Positions 15,787 to 23,643 of a stretch of DNA of 43,555 nt are shown one piece after another. The notes under the pieces were generated by a model, which made no database searches, was not told the origin of the DNA, and was given only the letters and a program-made list of their open reading frames with translations. Each line of letters begins with the position of its first letter. The first letter of the stretch is position 1. The translations under genes and the position numbers were made by a program. Source of the DNA: Phycisphaerales bacterium (GTDB lineage Bacteria > Planctomycetota > Phycisphaerae > Phycisphaerales > UBA1924); contig JADYYE010000040.1 in NCBI GenBank assembly GCA_020853815.1, positions 1-43,555 of the forward strand, given 5' to 3'.

Positions 15787-17118
15787 ATGAACAAGTTCTA
15801 TCCCGCCGCCATCTTCGCCTCGCTCGTGCTCGCCGCGGCCGCCTCCGCACAGGACCTCGGCATCAAGGCCCCGCCCCAGTCGCGCCCCATCGCGATCAAG
15901 AACGCCACCATCCATCCGATCTCGTCCGGGCCGATCGAGGGCGGCGTCATCGTCTTCGACAAGGGCGTCATCGTCGCCCTCGGGCCCGCCGACAGAATCG
16001 ACCTCCCCAACGGCACCGAGGTCATCGACGCCAAGGGCAAGCACGTCTATCCCGGGCTCATCTCCTCCTACTCCCAGCTCGGCCTCACCGAGTTCCCGCC
16101 CGTCCGCCAGACCGTCGACTTCGCCGAAACCGGCAACGTCACCCCCGAGGCACGCGCCGTCGCCGCCATCAACCCCGACTCCACGCTCCTCCCCGTCACC
16201 CGCGCCGCCGGCGTGCTCGTCGGCGCGATCTTCCCGACCGGCGGCACGATCTCGGGCCAGGTCGCAATCGTCAATTTCGACGGCTGGACCTGGGAGGAAA
16301 TGGCCATCACGCAGAACGCGGGTCTCTCCATCAACTGGCCCAACGCCCGCCCCGTCACCGCCTGGTGGAACACCACGCCCCGCGATGAGCAGGTGAAGCG
16401 CATCCGCGAGCAACTGCAATCGCTGGGCGACACCTTCACCGCCGCCCAGGCGTACCGCGACCACAAGCCCGACCAGTCCGACATCCGCCTGGCCGCGATG
16501 CAGGATGTGCTCCCGCCCGCGGGCGAGTCGCGCGTCGCGCAGAAGCCCGTGTTCATCCGCGCCTCGGACGCCGACCAGATCTCGCAGAGCGTCGCGTGGG
16601 CGATCGAGCGACAACTCAAGCCCATCATCGTCGGCGGGCGCGATGCTCGCCTGTGCGTCGAGCTGCTGAAGAAGCACGACGTCCCCGTCATCGTCCTCAA
16701 CACCCACTCGCTCCCGCGCCGCGATGACTCGCCCTATGAAGAAGGCTACACGCTCCCACGCGATCTCCAGGCCGCGGGCGTGCGCTGGTCGCTGGCCTGC
16801 GGCGACGACACCGCCCACGAGCGCAACCTCGCACACCACGCCGCGTCAGGCCTGCCCTTCGGACTCTCGCCCGACGACGCGCTCCGCGGTATCACGCTCT
16901 CGGCCGCCCAGATCCTCGGCGTTGACGGTTCCATCGGCTCGCTCGCGCCGGGCAAGGCCGCCACGCTCATCGTCACCACGGGCACGCCCCTGGAACTGAC
17001 CAGCGCCGTCACCAGCGCGTTCATCAACGGTCGTGCCATCGACCTCTCGTCAAAGCACACCAAGCTCAACGAGAAGTACCGCGAGCGCTACAAGCAGATG
17101 GGCCTGATCCGCGAGTAG
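15787..17118 (+). CDS. Secreted amidohydrolase-like protein lacking HxH
   Basis: A 443-residue protein with a signal peptide (MNKFYPAAIFASLVLAAAASA). It has the two-part beta-sandwich and barrel layout of imidazolonepropionase-like amidohydrolases: IKNATIHPI near residue 40, 'GKHVYPGLISSYSQLGLTE' near 84-100 and 'GSIGSLAPGKAATLIVTTG' near the C-terminus. The metal-binding HxH that should follow 'PGLI' reads SYSQ, so the usual binuclear site cannot form. The late His/Asp region is also weak (THSLPRRDDSP, ACGDDTAHE). It is probably a pseudoenzyme or partner of the preceding double amidohydrolase, with the same orientation 158 bp downstream. GAGAG precedes the ATG. Confidence 0.82.
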   Translation: MNKFYPAAIFASLVLAAAASAQDLGIKAPPQSRPIAIKNATIHPISSGPIEGGVIVFDKGVIVALGPADRIDLPNGTEVIDAKGKHVYPGLISSYSQLGLTEFPPVRQTVDFAETGNVTPEARAVAAINPDSTLLPVTRAAGVLVGAIFPTGGTISGQVAIVNFDGWTWEEMAITQNAGLSINWPNARPVTAWWNTTPRDEQVKRIREQLQSLGDTFTAAQAYRDHKPDQSDIRLAAMQDVLPPAGESRVAQKPVFIRASDADQISQSVAWAIERQLKPIIVGGRDARLCVELLKKHDVPVIVLNTHSLPRRDDSPYEEGYTLPRDLQAAGVRWSLACGDDTAHERNLAHHAASGLPFGLSPDDALRGITLSAAQILGVDGSIGSLAPGKAATLIVTTGTPLELTSAVTSAFINGRAIDLSSKHTKLNEKYRERYKQMGLIRE

Positions 17119-17136
17119 TGCGGCTTGTCGCCGTGC

Positions 17137-17161
17137 CACCAATGTCGCCTCGACATCGGTG
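17137..17161. repeat. CGACATCGGTG hairpin, copy 2
   Basis: CACCAATGTCG - CCT - CGACATCGGTG has one mismatch in an 11-bp stem and starts 19 nt after the amidohydrolase stop. The right arm is identical to copies at 6200-6210 and 39421-39431. Confidence 0.75.
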
Positions 17162-17244
17162 CGCCCGCGGCTTTCATCCTTCACCGATTGACGGATCTCG
17201 AAACCCCGCCGCCCGCCGGCGGTATCCTCTCCCCGAGGTGCCCC

Positions 17245-18324
17245 ATGCCCACTCGGCTTTCTCGCGTCGCCGTCCTCCTCGCCTCGTTTGCCTCGCCGCT
17301 CTCGCTTGCCCAGGACAAGCCGGCGACCACGCCGCCACCTGCACCGCTGCCCGCGCCGCAACCGACCCCGACGGCCGAAGCCCCCGCGCCACGGATCACC
17401 GACAAGCTCAAGCGCGACGCGGCCTCGCTCCTGCCGATCGTCTCGACCGACCTGGCCCGCGGCTTCCTCGGCGCGACCTCGCTTCTTTCCGAGCCCGCGC
17501 CGCGTGTCGTCTATCGCAATCGCGACCTCGGCCTGGCCGTGCCCGAGCGCGTCTATCGCACCATGACGCCCGAGGAACAGGCCACCCTCACACCCCGCGC
17601 CTGCCCGCCCCAGTTCTTCTACGAAACCGGCTACGGCTCGCCGCTCGTCTATGTCCGCCTCCTCGACCTCGCCGCCCCCCACTTTTCACGCAAAGACCAC
17701 CCGAGGCTCCTCGACTTCGGCTACGGCTCCATCGGACAGCTCCACCTCCTCGCGCACCTGGGCTTCCACGCGCGCGGCGTCGACGTCGAGCCCATGCTCG
17801 AAGCACTCTACAGCGAGCCCTCGGACACGGGCTCCATCGGTGAAGGACTCGCCAAGGTCTACACCGGCCAGTGGCCCGCCGAGCCCACACTCCGCCACGT
17901 CATCGGCGGCCAGTACGACCTCATCACCAGCAAGAACACGCTCAAGGCCGGCTACATCCACCCCACGCCGCCTGAGGGACAGACCGTCGATTCGCGCAAG
18001 CTCGTGCATCTGGGCGTGAGCGACGCGATGTTCCTGGAATACGTCCACGACGCGCTCAGGCCCGGCGGCCTCTTCGTCATCTACAACATCTGCCCGGCCC
18101 AGAACCCGCCCGACAAGGAGTACATCCCCTGGGCAGACGGCAAATCACCCTGGACGCCGAGCGAGTTCAACGCCGCGGGCTTTGAGGTGATCGAGCTCGA
18201 TGTGGTCGATCAGGACTGGGTGCTCGATTGCTTCGGGAAGCTCGGCTACCTCGGCGGCAAGCCGCGCGAAGAAGCGGCCAAGGACTACTTCTGCTGGTAC
18301 ACGATCCTGAGGCGGAAGGACTGA
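17245..18324 (+). CDS. Exported SAM-methyltransferase-like protein
   Basis: A 359-residue protein with a signal peptide (MPTRLSRVAVLLASFASPLSLA) followed by a Pro/Ala-rich linker to about residue 50. The core has a Rossmann-type methyltransferase fold. Motif I is LLDFGYGSIGQ with an acidic residue in the next strand (ARGVDVEP), and later come YDLITSKNTLK and LRPGGLFVIYNI, the usual post-motif strands. I chose the ATG at 17245 because GAGGTG lies 4 nt upstream and the signal peptide begins there; the longer frame adds 40 non-signal residues. An exported SAM-dependent enzyme would be odd, so the domain may bind something else or the protein may stay membrane-tethered. Confidence 0.75.
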   Translation: MPTRLSRVAVLLASFASPLSLAQDKPATTPPPAPLPAPQPTPTAEAPAPRITDKLKRDAASLLPIVSTDLARGFLGATSLLSEPAPRVVYRNRDLGLAVPERVYRTMTPEEQATLTPRACPPQFFYETGYGSPLVYVRLLDLAAPHFSRKDHPRLLDFGYGSIGQLHLLAHLGFHARGVDVEPMLEALYSEPSDTGSIGEGLAKVYTGQWPAEPTLRHVIGGQYDLITSKNTLKAGYIHPTPPEGQTVDSRKLVHLGVSDAMFLEYVHDALRPGGLFVIYNICPAQNPPDKEYIPWADGKSPWTPSEFNAAGFEVIELDVVDQDWVLDCFGKLGYLGGKPREEAAKDYFCWYTILRRKD

Positions 18325-18498
18325 ACTCGTCCACCGCTATTGGTGCGTGCGCTTCGCGAACCGACTCGTCGCGGCCAGCGCAATGCCGGGGTTCGCATGC
18401 CAGCAGCGCGCTCGCATCGCGCCGGGCTCCGCCTCCGCGTGCTTCTTCGATTTTCTGGTTCCTCTGCGATCGGACCCCGGGCTCTTCATCGCGGGGAT

Positions 18499-19488
18499 TT
18501 ACACGCCCATCGCCTCCGCCATCGCCTTGCCCATGTCGCCCGGGCTCATCGCGACCACCACGCCCGCGCCCTGCAGCGCCTTGATCTTCGCGTCCGCCGT
18601 GTCGTCGGCCCCGCCGATGATCGCGCCAGCGTGCCCCATCCTTCGCCCCGGAGGCGCCGTGCGCCCCGCGATGAACGCCGCCACCGGCTTGGTCAGCTTC
18701 CCGCTTTTCCGCGCATCGGCAATCCACGCGGCGGCGTCGCTCTCGTCGCTCCCGCCGATCTCGCCGATCATCAAAATCCCGTGCGTGTCCTTGTCGCTGG
18801 CGAAGAGGTCCAGGCAATCGATGTGGTTCAGCCCGCGCACCGGATCGCCGCCGATCCCCACGCACGACGACTGACCAAACCCGAGGCTCGACGTCTGCCA
18901 GACCGCCTCATACGTCAACGTGCCCGAGCGGCTGACGATCCCCACCGCCTTGCCGCGCTTCGATTGGCTCACGTGCGTGTGGATGTATCCGGGCATGATG
19001 CCGATCTTGCAGCCGGCGCTCGTGAATTTCGAGGCCGCCGTGCCGTCGCCGGTCTTGGGCCCCGGCGTGATGATGCCCGGGCAGTTGGGCCCGACCAGGG
19101 TGAACTTCCGCTGGGCCGCGGGGATGTGCGCCCCGCCGTTCAACTCGTCGATCAGCGCCCGGCACTTGATCATGTCCTGGACCGGCACGCCCTCGGTGAT
19201 GCAGCAGATCGTCGTGATCCCCGCCGTCGCGGCCTCCATCACCGCGTCCGCGGCGCCGCCGGGCGGCACGAAGATCATGGTCGCGCTGGCGCCCGTGTCG
19301 CGCACCGCCTGTTCAACCGTGTCGAAGATCGGCAGGCCGTTGGGGTCCTTGGTCCCGCCCTTGCCGGGCGTGACGCCGCCGACCATTCTGGTGCCGTATT
19401 CAAAGCACCCCTTGGTGTGGACGGCCCCGAAGGCGCCGGTGATTCCCTGGCAGATGACGCGAGTTTCGGCATTGACGAGAATGGGCAT
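18499..19488 (-). CDS. sucD: Succinyl-CoA ligase [ADP/GDP-forming] subunit alpha
   Basis: A 329-residue SucD. It shows the CoA-binding N-terminal half ([26 protein letters not shown]), the [14 protein letters not shown] strand, [10 protein letters not shown], and the ligase half with [11 protein letters not shown] and the phosphohistidine motif GHAGAI (His286). The TCA-cycle enzyme needs a beta subunit (SucC), normally encoded just upstream; none is in this window. It is about 30-40 residues longer than usual. The extra residues lie near 115-155, in a Gly/Ala-rich stretch around [10 protein letters not shown] and [10 protein letters not shown]. The start ATG at 19488 follows a TACGCT box by 6 nt; the frame before it is Arg/Gly-rich filler. 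Confidence 0.92.
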   Translation of the reverse strand: MPILVNAETRVICQGITGAFGAVHTKGCFEYGTRMVGGVTPGKGGTKDPNGLPIFDTVEQAVRDTGASATMIFVPPGGAADAVMEAATAGITTICCITEGVPVQDMIKCRALIDELNGGAHIPAAQRKFTLVGPNCPGIITPGPKTGDGTAASKFTSAGCKIGIMPGYIHTHVSQSKRGKAVGIVSRSGTLTYEAVWQTSSLGFGQSSCVGIGGDPVRGLNHIDCLDLFASDKDTHGILMIGEIGGSDESDAAAWIADARKSGKLTKPVAAFIAGRTAPPGRRMGHAGAIIGGADDTADAKIKALQGAGVVVAMSPGDMGKAMAEAMGV

Positions 19489-19494
19489 GGCGGG

Positions 19495-19500
19495 AGCGTA
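19495..19500 (-). promoter_or_regulatory. TACGCT -10 box 6 nt before sucD ATG
   Basis: On the minus strand TACGCT-CCCGCC-ATG. There is no ribosome-binding site between box and start. It fits the TANNNT leaderless pattern of this window. Confidence 0.45.
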
Positions 19501-19578
19501 GTGCGCTACCGACCCACCCCGCCACCCGCGCCCGCGACGCCCTCCCGAAACCCGCCCGCGGCCTGCCAAGGCGCGGCT

Positions 19579-21450
19579 CTACGGCTTCTTCAGCCACACC
19601 CCGCGCACGTTCACCACCGCTTCGCCCGGCTTGTTCTTCGCCCGAAGCACCAGCTTGTGCTCTCCGGCGGGGAGCTTCACGCGCCCCAGCTCCACCACGC
19701 GGTACTGCTGCCACCCGCCCGTCGCGGGCACCTTGAACTCCAGCACGCCGCCCGGCGTCTCGAGCTTCATCATCGCGCCCGCGGACGCGTCCGCGCACCC
19801 AAGCTCGGCCTTCACGACGTACTCGCCCTCCTGGCCCGCGCCGATCCCGATCGGCCACGACGCCGTCGCCGATGGATCGAGCCAGTACCCGATGTTGTAC
19901 TTCACGTCCTCGATCGCGCCGACCATCTCCACGCGGATCGACGGCCCCTCCAGCGTCGCGTCATGCGGGAGCAGCGTCAGCACGCCGTCGCTCCCCGGGA
20001 ACGCCACGAATGCCGTCGCATCCACGCCGCCCGTGAGCTCCAGCTTTACAACCGAGCACGCGGCGTCGACCGGCTTCTCGGGGAGCTTCACCTCGAGCCG
20101 CCCGCCCTCGCGCTTGCTCTTGCCGAACGCCAGCGCCCCCTCGCGCCCGAGCAACCGCGCACTCTTCACCGCGCCCTTCATGGGCACGATCAGCCGCCCG
20201 TCCTTGGGCCAGTCGAACACCATGAGATACAGCGTGCCGGGCTTCTGCGTCGCGCGTCCCCACGGGAGCCGAGCAAACGGGCTCGCGGTCGTCGCGTAGA
20301 TCGCTTCCGAGTTGGCCTTCATCCACGCGCCCACGCCGCGGAGCGTCTTCTGGGCTTCGTCGGGCACATGCCCGCGCGAATCGGGCCCGATGTTGAGCAG
20401 CAGGTTGCCGCCCTTGGACACGATGTCGCACAACAGACGAACCACCGTCGTTGTGTCCTTCCAGTGCGTGTCGTGCGCGCTGTAACCATACGACTCGTTC
20501 AGCGTGTGGTTCACCTCCCAGTCCATCCCGGGCAGGCCCGTCGGCGGCACATACTTCTCCGGCGTGCCATAGTCCCCGTTCTTGTTCTCCAGACCCTCGA
20601 ACAGCCGGTTGTTCACAACAATCTGCGGCTGCTTTTCCCGCATGTCCGCCAGGAGCTGGGCCGCGCCCCACTTCTCCCCCTGCCGCTCGCGGTCCGAATA
20701 GTCAAACCAGATCGTCGAGAGCGGCCCGTACTTGGTGAGCAGTTCATCCACGTGCCCGCGCACGTACTTGATGTACTCCGCGTGATTCCGCGGGTGCGTG
20801 GGCTTGGGATACGCGGGGAGCGCCATCTCGTACGCGTCGGGGTGCTGCCAATCCAGCAGCGAGTAATAGAACCCCGCGCGCAGCCCGCGCGACCGCATTG
20901 AATCCGTGAACTCCTTGGCCATGTCACGCCCCGGGGGCGAGATGTTCGTCCCGCCCGTGGCCGCGTTGGATCGCGAATACTCCGCGCTCGAATTGAACAG
21001 CGTGAAGCCGTCGTGATGCTTGGATGTCATCACCGCGTAGCGCATCCCCGCGTCCTTCGCCAGGTCCGCCCACGTGTCCGTCACGCCCGGATCGGGTGCA
21101 AAGAGCGGCTTCATCTGTCGCGCGTACTCCGCACAGGGAACCGCCGCCCAGTGCTGGATCCACTCCGCGTAGTGCTGCGGGTACACCTTCCCGTCCCACG
21201 CCCCGCCCGCGCCGGAGTACAGGCCCCAGTGGATGAACATGCCGAAGCGCGCCTCGCGCCACCACGCCATCCGCTGATCGCGCGTCGCGACCCACTTGGC
21301 CAGTTCCTCGCTCTGATCCGGGGACTTGTTCGCGCTCCCGCCCACAGGCACGCCGCCCGTTTGCGCGCTGCCCGATTGCGCGCTCGCCTCGCCCGCCAAC
21401 ACGCCGCCCGACACCAAGGCCAGGCACGCCGCGACCATGAACCTGTTCAT
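19579..21450 (-). CDS. Secreted alpha-L-fucosidase, glycoside hydrolase family 29
   Basis: A 623-residue secreted enzyme that removes terminal L-fucose from glycans. A signal peptide (MNRFMVAACLALVSGGVLAGEASA) is followed by the GH29 barrel: REARFGMFIHWGLYS (about 65-79), MTSKHHDGFTLF (about 141-152) and the nucleophile Asp250 in TIWFDYSD. RLLCDIVSKGGNLLLNIGPD marks the end of the barrel. From about residue 400 there are beta domains, and the last roughly 130 residues look like a carbohydrate-binding-like sandwich. It suits a bacterium that degrades fucose-rich algal or host polysaccharide. A TAGACT box lies 6 nt before the ATG. It is followed by sucD on the same strand with a 90-bp gap. Confidence 0.93.
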   Translation of the reverse strand: MNRFMVAACLALVSGGVLAGEASAQSGSAQTGGVPVGGSANKSPDQSEELAKWVATRDQRMAWWREARFGMFIHWGLYSGAGGAWDGKVYPQHYAEWIQHWAAVPCAEYARQMKPLFAPDPGVTDTWADLAKDAGMRYAVMTSKHHDGFTLFNSSAEYSRSNAATGGTNISPPGRDMAKEFTDSMRSRGLRAGFYYSLLDWQHPDAYEMALPAYPKPTHPRNHAEYIKYVRGHVDELLTKYGPLSTIWFDYSDRERQGEKWGAAQLLADMREKQPQIVVNNRLFEGLENKNGDYGTPEKYVPPTGLPGMDWEVNHTLNESYGYSAHDTHWKDTTTVVRLLCDIVSKGGNLLLNIGPDSRGHVPDEAQKTLRGVGAWMKANSEAIYATTASPFARLPWGRATQKPGTLYLMVFDWPKDGRLIVPMKGAVKSARLLGREGALAFGKSKREGGRLEVKLPEKPVDAACSVVKLELTGGVDATAFVAFPGSDGVLTLLPHDATLEGPSIRVEMVGAIEDVKYNIGYWLDPSATASWPIGIGAGQEGEYVVKAELGCADASAGAMMKLETPGGVLEFKVPATGGWQQYRVVELGRVKLPAGEHKLVLRAKNKPGEAVVNVRGVWLKKP

Positions 21451-21456
21451 GCCGTC

Positions 21457-21462
21457 AGTCTA
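21457..21462 (-). promoter_or_regulatory. TAGACT -10 box 6 nt before fucosidase ATG
   Basis: On the minus strand TAGACT-GACGGC-ATG. The box is identical to the one before tRNA-Ser at 40161. Confidence 0.5.
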
Positions 21463-21506
21463 CCGAATCTCAACCGAGGCGGGCACGGACTGCGTGCCTT
21501 TGGACG

Positions 21507-21540
21507 CCGGACCTGAGCGAGTCTGCGAGCAAAGGTCCGG
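21507..21540 (+). repeat. Constant-loop hairpin element, copy 2
   Basis: Stem CCGGACCT, 18-nt loop GAGCGAGTCTGCGAGCAA, stem AGGTCCGG. It lies between the fucosidase start and the glycosylase stop. It shares its loop with copy 1 and its stem with copy 3. Confidence 0.8.
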
Positions 21541-21587
21541 GTCAAAGTGCCGCGATAGCGCGCCACGCGCAGAGCAATCGCGGGTCC

Positions 21588-22577
21588 TCATTTCTTGTTC
21601 ATGTTCGCCGCCGTGAACACGCGCCCCGTCGTGTCGCGTTCCCACAGGTGCGCCGGGCCCGCCTTCTTCTCGTAATGCACCCACATCTCGAACCAGTAGC
21701 TCCTGAACGCGTTCGCGCCGAACGGGGCGAAGTGCGCGTGAACCCGCTTCATCACCTGCGCCGAACTCCCCTTGAAGCCCAGCACCGCCCGCCCGTGCCG
21801 CACGCTCTCGGTGTCCAGCGGAAGGCGCGAATAGCGCCCGAGCAACTGCATGATGTTCGCCGCGGCATACGGCCCGATCCCCGGCAGCTCAATCAGCGCC
21901 TTGTGAATCGCTTCGTCGCTGGTCGCGGGGTCCTCGAACCACGCCGCGTCCACGCCGCCCTTCTTCCCCGCGACAAACAGCTTCGCCAGCTCGACGATCC
22001 GCGCGTCGCGATAGCCCACGCGGCAGCGAGACCTCAGCAGCGCCGGGCTCGTCCGCGCGATCACGCGGGCCTCGGGGAACCCGCCGCCCTTCCCCACGAC
22101 CTCGCACAGACGCCGGTTCATCGACAGCGTGCCGGGCCACGTCACGTTGCAGCTCGTCACGGTCTTCAGCACGTCCTCAAAGAAGCTGGGCGAGCGGAAC
22201 AACCGCGCGCGCCCGGACTTCTTCCATCGCGGGTCAACCTTGTGAAACGCCGCCACATGCGCCGCGTCCTCGTCCAGGCGGAGCATCCGCGCGATCTGCC
22301 GCTTCACGTCCTTCTTTTCGCCGGTCGCCAGCGCGCGATCGAACAGGCACGAGAGCGCCGTCCCGGGCTTCACGCGATCGGACGCCCGCCCGCCGCGTGC
22401 GCCCGAGCCCTGCGAGATCGTCACCTTCGCCGGCCCCTCGGAAAGGTTCATCACGCGCGAAAACGTTCCCGCCCTGGGGTCCCAGAAGTTGGGCCAGAGC
22501 AGAAAATAGCCGTACGAGCACACGTCGCGCGACAGCACATAGTCCCTGGGCGGCGTGATGGAAAGACGGGTTCCCAT
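21588..22577 (-). CDS. HhH-GPD superfamily DNA glycosylase
   Basis: A base-excision repair glycosylase, 329 residues from the ATG at 22577. The helix-hairpin-helix reads ELPGIGPYAAANIMQLLG, and LPLDTESVRH carries the catalytic Asp. The position before the second HhH helix is Ala rather than the Lys of bifunctional lyases, so a monofunctional AlkA-like action is likely. TSCNVTWPGTLSMNRRLCE upstream resembles plant and bacterial members of this branch. An in-frame ATG at 22631 adds 18 residues. I prefer 22577 because the conserved-looking part starts at LSITPPRDYVLSRDV, but neither start has a strong ribosome-binding site. The damaged base it recognises is unknown. Confidence 0.82.
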   Translation of the reverse strand: MGTRLSITPPRDYVLSRDVCSYGYFLLWPNFWDPRAGTFSRVMNLSEGPAKVTISQGSGARGGRASDRVKPGTALSCLFDRALATGEKKDVKRQIARMLRLDEDAAHVAAFHKVDPRWKKSGRARLFRSPSFFEDVLKTVTSCNVTWPGTLSMNRRLCEVVGKGGGFPEARVIARTSPALLRSRCRVGYRDARIVELAKLFVAGKKGGVDAAWFEDPATSDEAIHKALIELPGIGPYAAANIMQLLGRYSRLPLDTESVRHGRAVLGFKGSSAQVMKRVHAHFAPFGANAFRSYWFEMWVHYEKKAGPAHLWERDTTGRVFTAANMNKK

Positions 22578-22690
22578 GTGGTTCCAATCGCGGCCGATCG
22601 CATCCGAGCTCGTCCGCCGCGCTGAATCCATCGCGCCACGCGGATTCTTCGAGCCAGACTGTCTCCGCTCTTCTCTGCCCTGATGCCGGC

Positions 22691-22723
22691 TGCCTAGTGC
22701 CTAGTGCCTAGTGCCTAGTGCCT
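22691..22723 (+). repeat. Heptamer tandem array TGCCTAG x4.7
   Basis: Four perfect TGCCTAG units plus TGCCT, ending 5 bp from the stop codon of the amidotransferase gene. This is the same heptamer, in another register, as AGTGCCT at 15656. Confidence 0.92.
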
Positions 22724-22728
22724 TCCTC

Positions 22729-23457
22729 TTACGCCGTCATCTTCTTTTGCATCGGGAACGCGTACGTCGCGAGGTTCACGCACAGCCGATCCGACAGGCG
22801 CGCAAACGCCGGGTAGTCACGCTCGATCTGCGACTGGATATCCTGCACCGACACGCCCGCCGCCGCCAGCTCGCCCGTGCTCGCCTTGTACATCTCCTCC
22901 AGCATCGCGCGATCGCACTCAAAGTGCGGCACGATCGCGATCGAGCGCATCCCGACGCGGAAGATCGCGTTCTTCGTGTTCGCCGTCGACGCCAGCAGCG
23001 TCGCGCCGGGCGGGAGCTGCGTAATCTGCTGCCCGCACGCCAGAGACTGCGGCGAGTTCCACGCGATCCCCGCCATGAACGTGTCCGTCTGGCCCGCGGG
23101 CGTCAGCGACATGTTGAACAGGCCCATCGCCGGCTTGTCGGCCCGCGCCTCGACCTTGCCGCCCAGCGCGTGCGCGATCAGCTGCGCGCCCAGGCACACG
23201 CCGACGACCGGGAGCTCCTTGGCGTGCGCCGCCTTGATCAGCTCCACCTCGCGCTGCATCCACGCATACTGCGCCAGGTCGGTCACGTTCTGTGGCCCGC
23301 CCAAAATCACCAAGCCATGCACGTTGTCCAGGTCGCTCGGCAACGGATCGCCATTCGCTGGAAAGCGGATGTCGAGCTTGAAGCCGTGATCGCGGAGGGT
23401 CATCCCGAGGCGGCCCGGGCCGCCGGTGGGCCAGTGCTGGAAAACGAGAATTGCCAT
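22729..23457 (-). CDS. Class I glutamine amidotransferase (GMP synthase GATase-like)
   Basis: A 242-residue stand-alone GATase1 domain. The nucleophile elbow is GVCLGAQLIAHALGG with Cys88. LVILGGPQNV near residue 49 is the oxyanion strand, and VPHFECD near 175 supplies His and Glu. Such proteins hydrolyse glutamine or, in the GuaA-like stand-alone group, act on gamma-glutamyl compounds. No synthetase domain is attached. The C-terminal roughly 50 residues are helical and extra to the minimal domain. The start at 23457 (MAILVFQHW) is 8 nt after a TACCAT box; the longer frame adds 19 low-complexity residues. It lies downstream of IMP dehydrogenase on the same strand, but with 186 bp between. Confidence 0.85.
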   Translation of the reverse strand: MAILVFQHWPTGGPGRLGMTLRDHGFKLDIRFPANGDPLPSDLDNVHGLVILGGPQNVTDLAQYAWMQREVELIKAAHAKELPVVGVCLGAQLIAHALGGKVEARADKPAMGLFNMSLTPAGQTDTFMAGIAWNSPQSLACGQQITQLPPGATLLASTANTKNAIFRVGMRSIAIVPHFECDRAMLEEMYKASTGELAAAGVSVQDIQSQIERDYPAFARLSDRLCVNLATYAFPMQKKMTA

Positions 23458-23465
23458 AGTGGGCG

Positions 23466-23471
23466 ATGGTA
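23466..23471 (-). promoter_or_regulatory. TACCAT -10 box 8 nt before amidotransferase ATG
   Basis: On the minus strand TACCAT-CGCCCACT-ATG, a TANNNT box at the leaderless distance. Confidence 0.4.
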
Positions 23472-23643
23472 GTCGCGGGGACGCGCCGGAGCCCGTCGCG
23501 GACCCCGAGGGCAATTTCTCGCCGCGGCCGGAAGCGCGAAGACCACCAAGCTCACACGTCCAACTTGGTTGGCACGCCGAAGCGGGCAGGCGATTCGGAT
23601 GCCGGCGCGGGACACCGACTCGCCGGGGGCGGCATTCGTCCTC

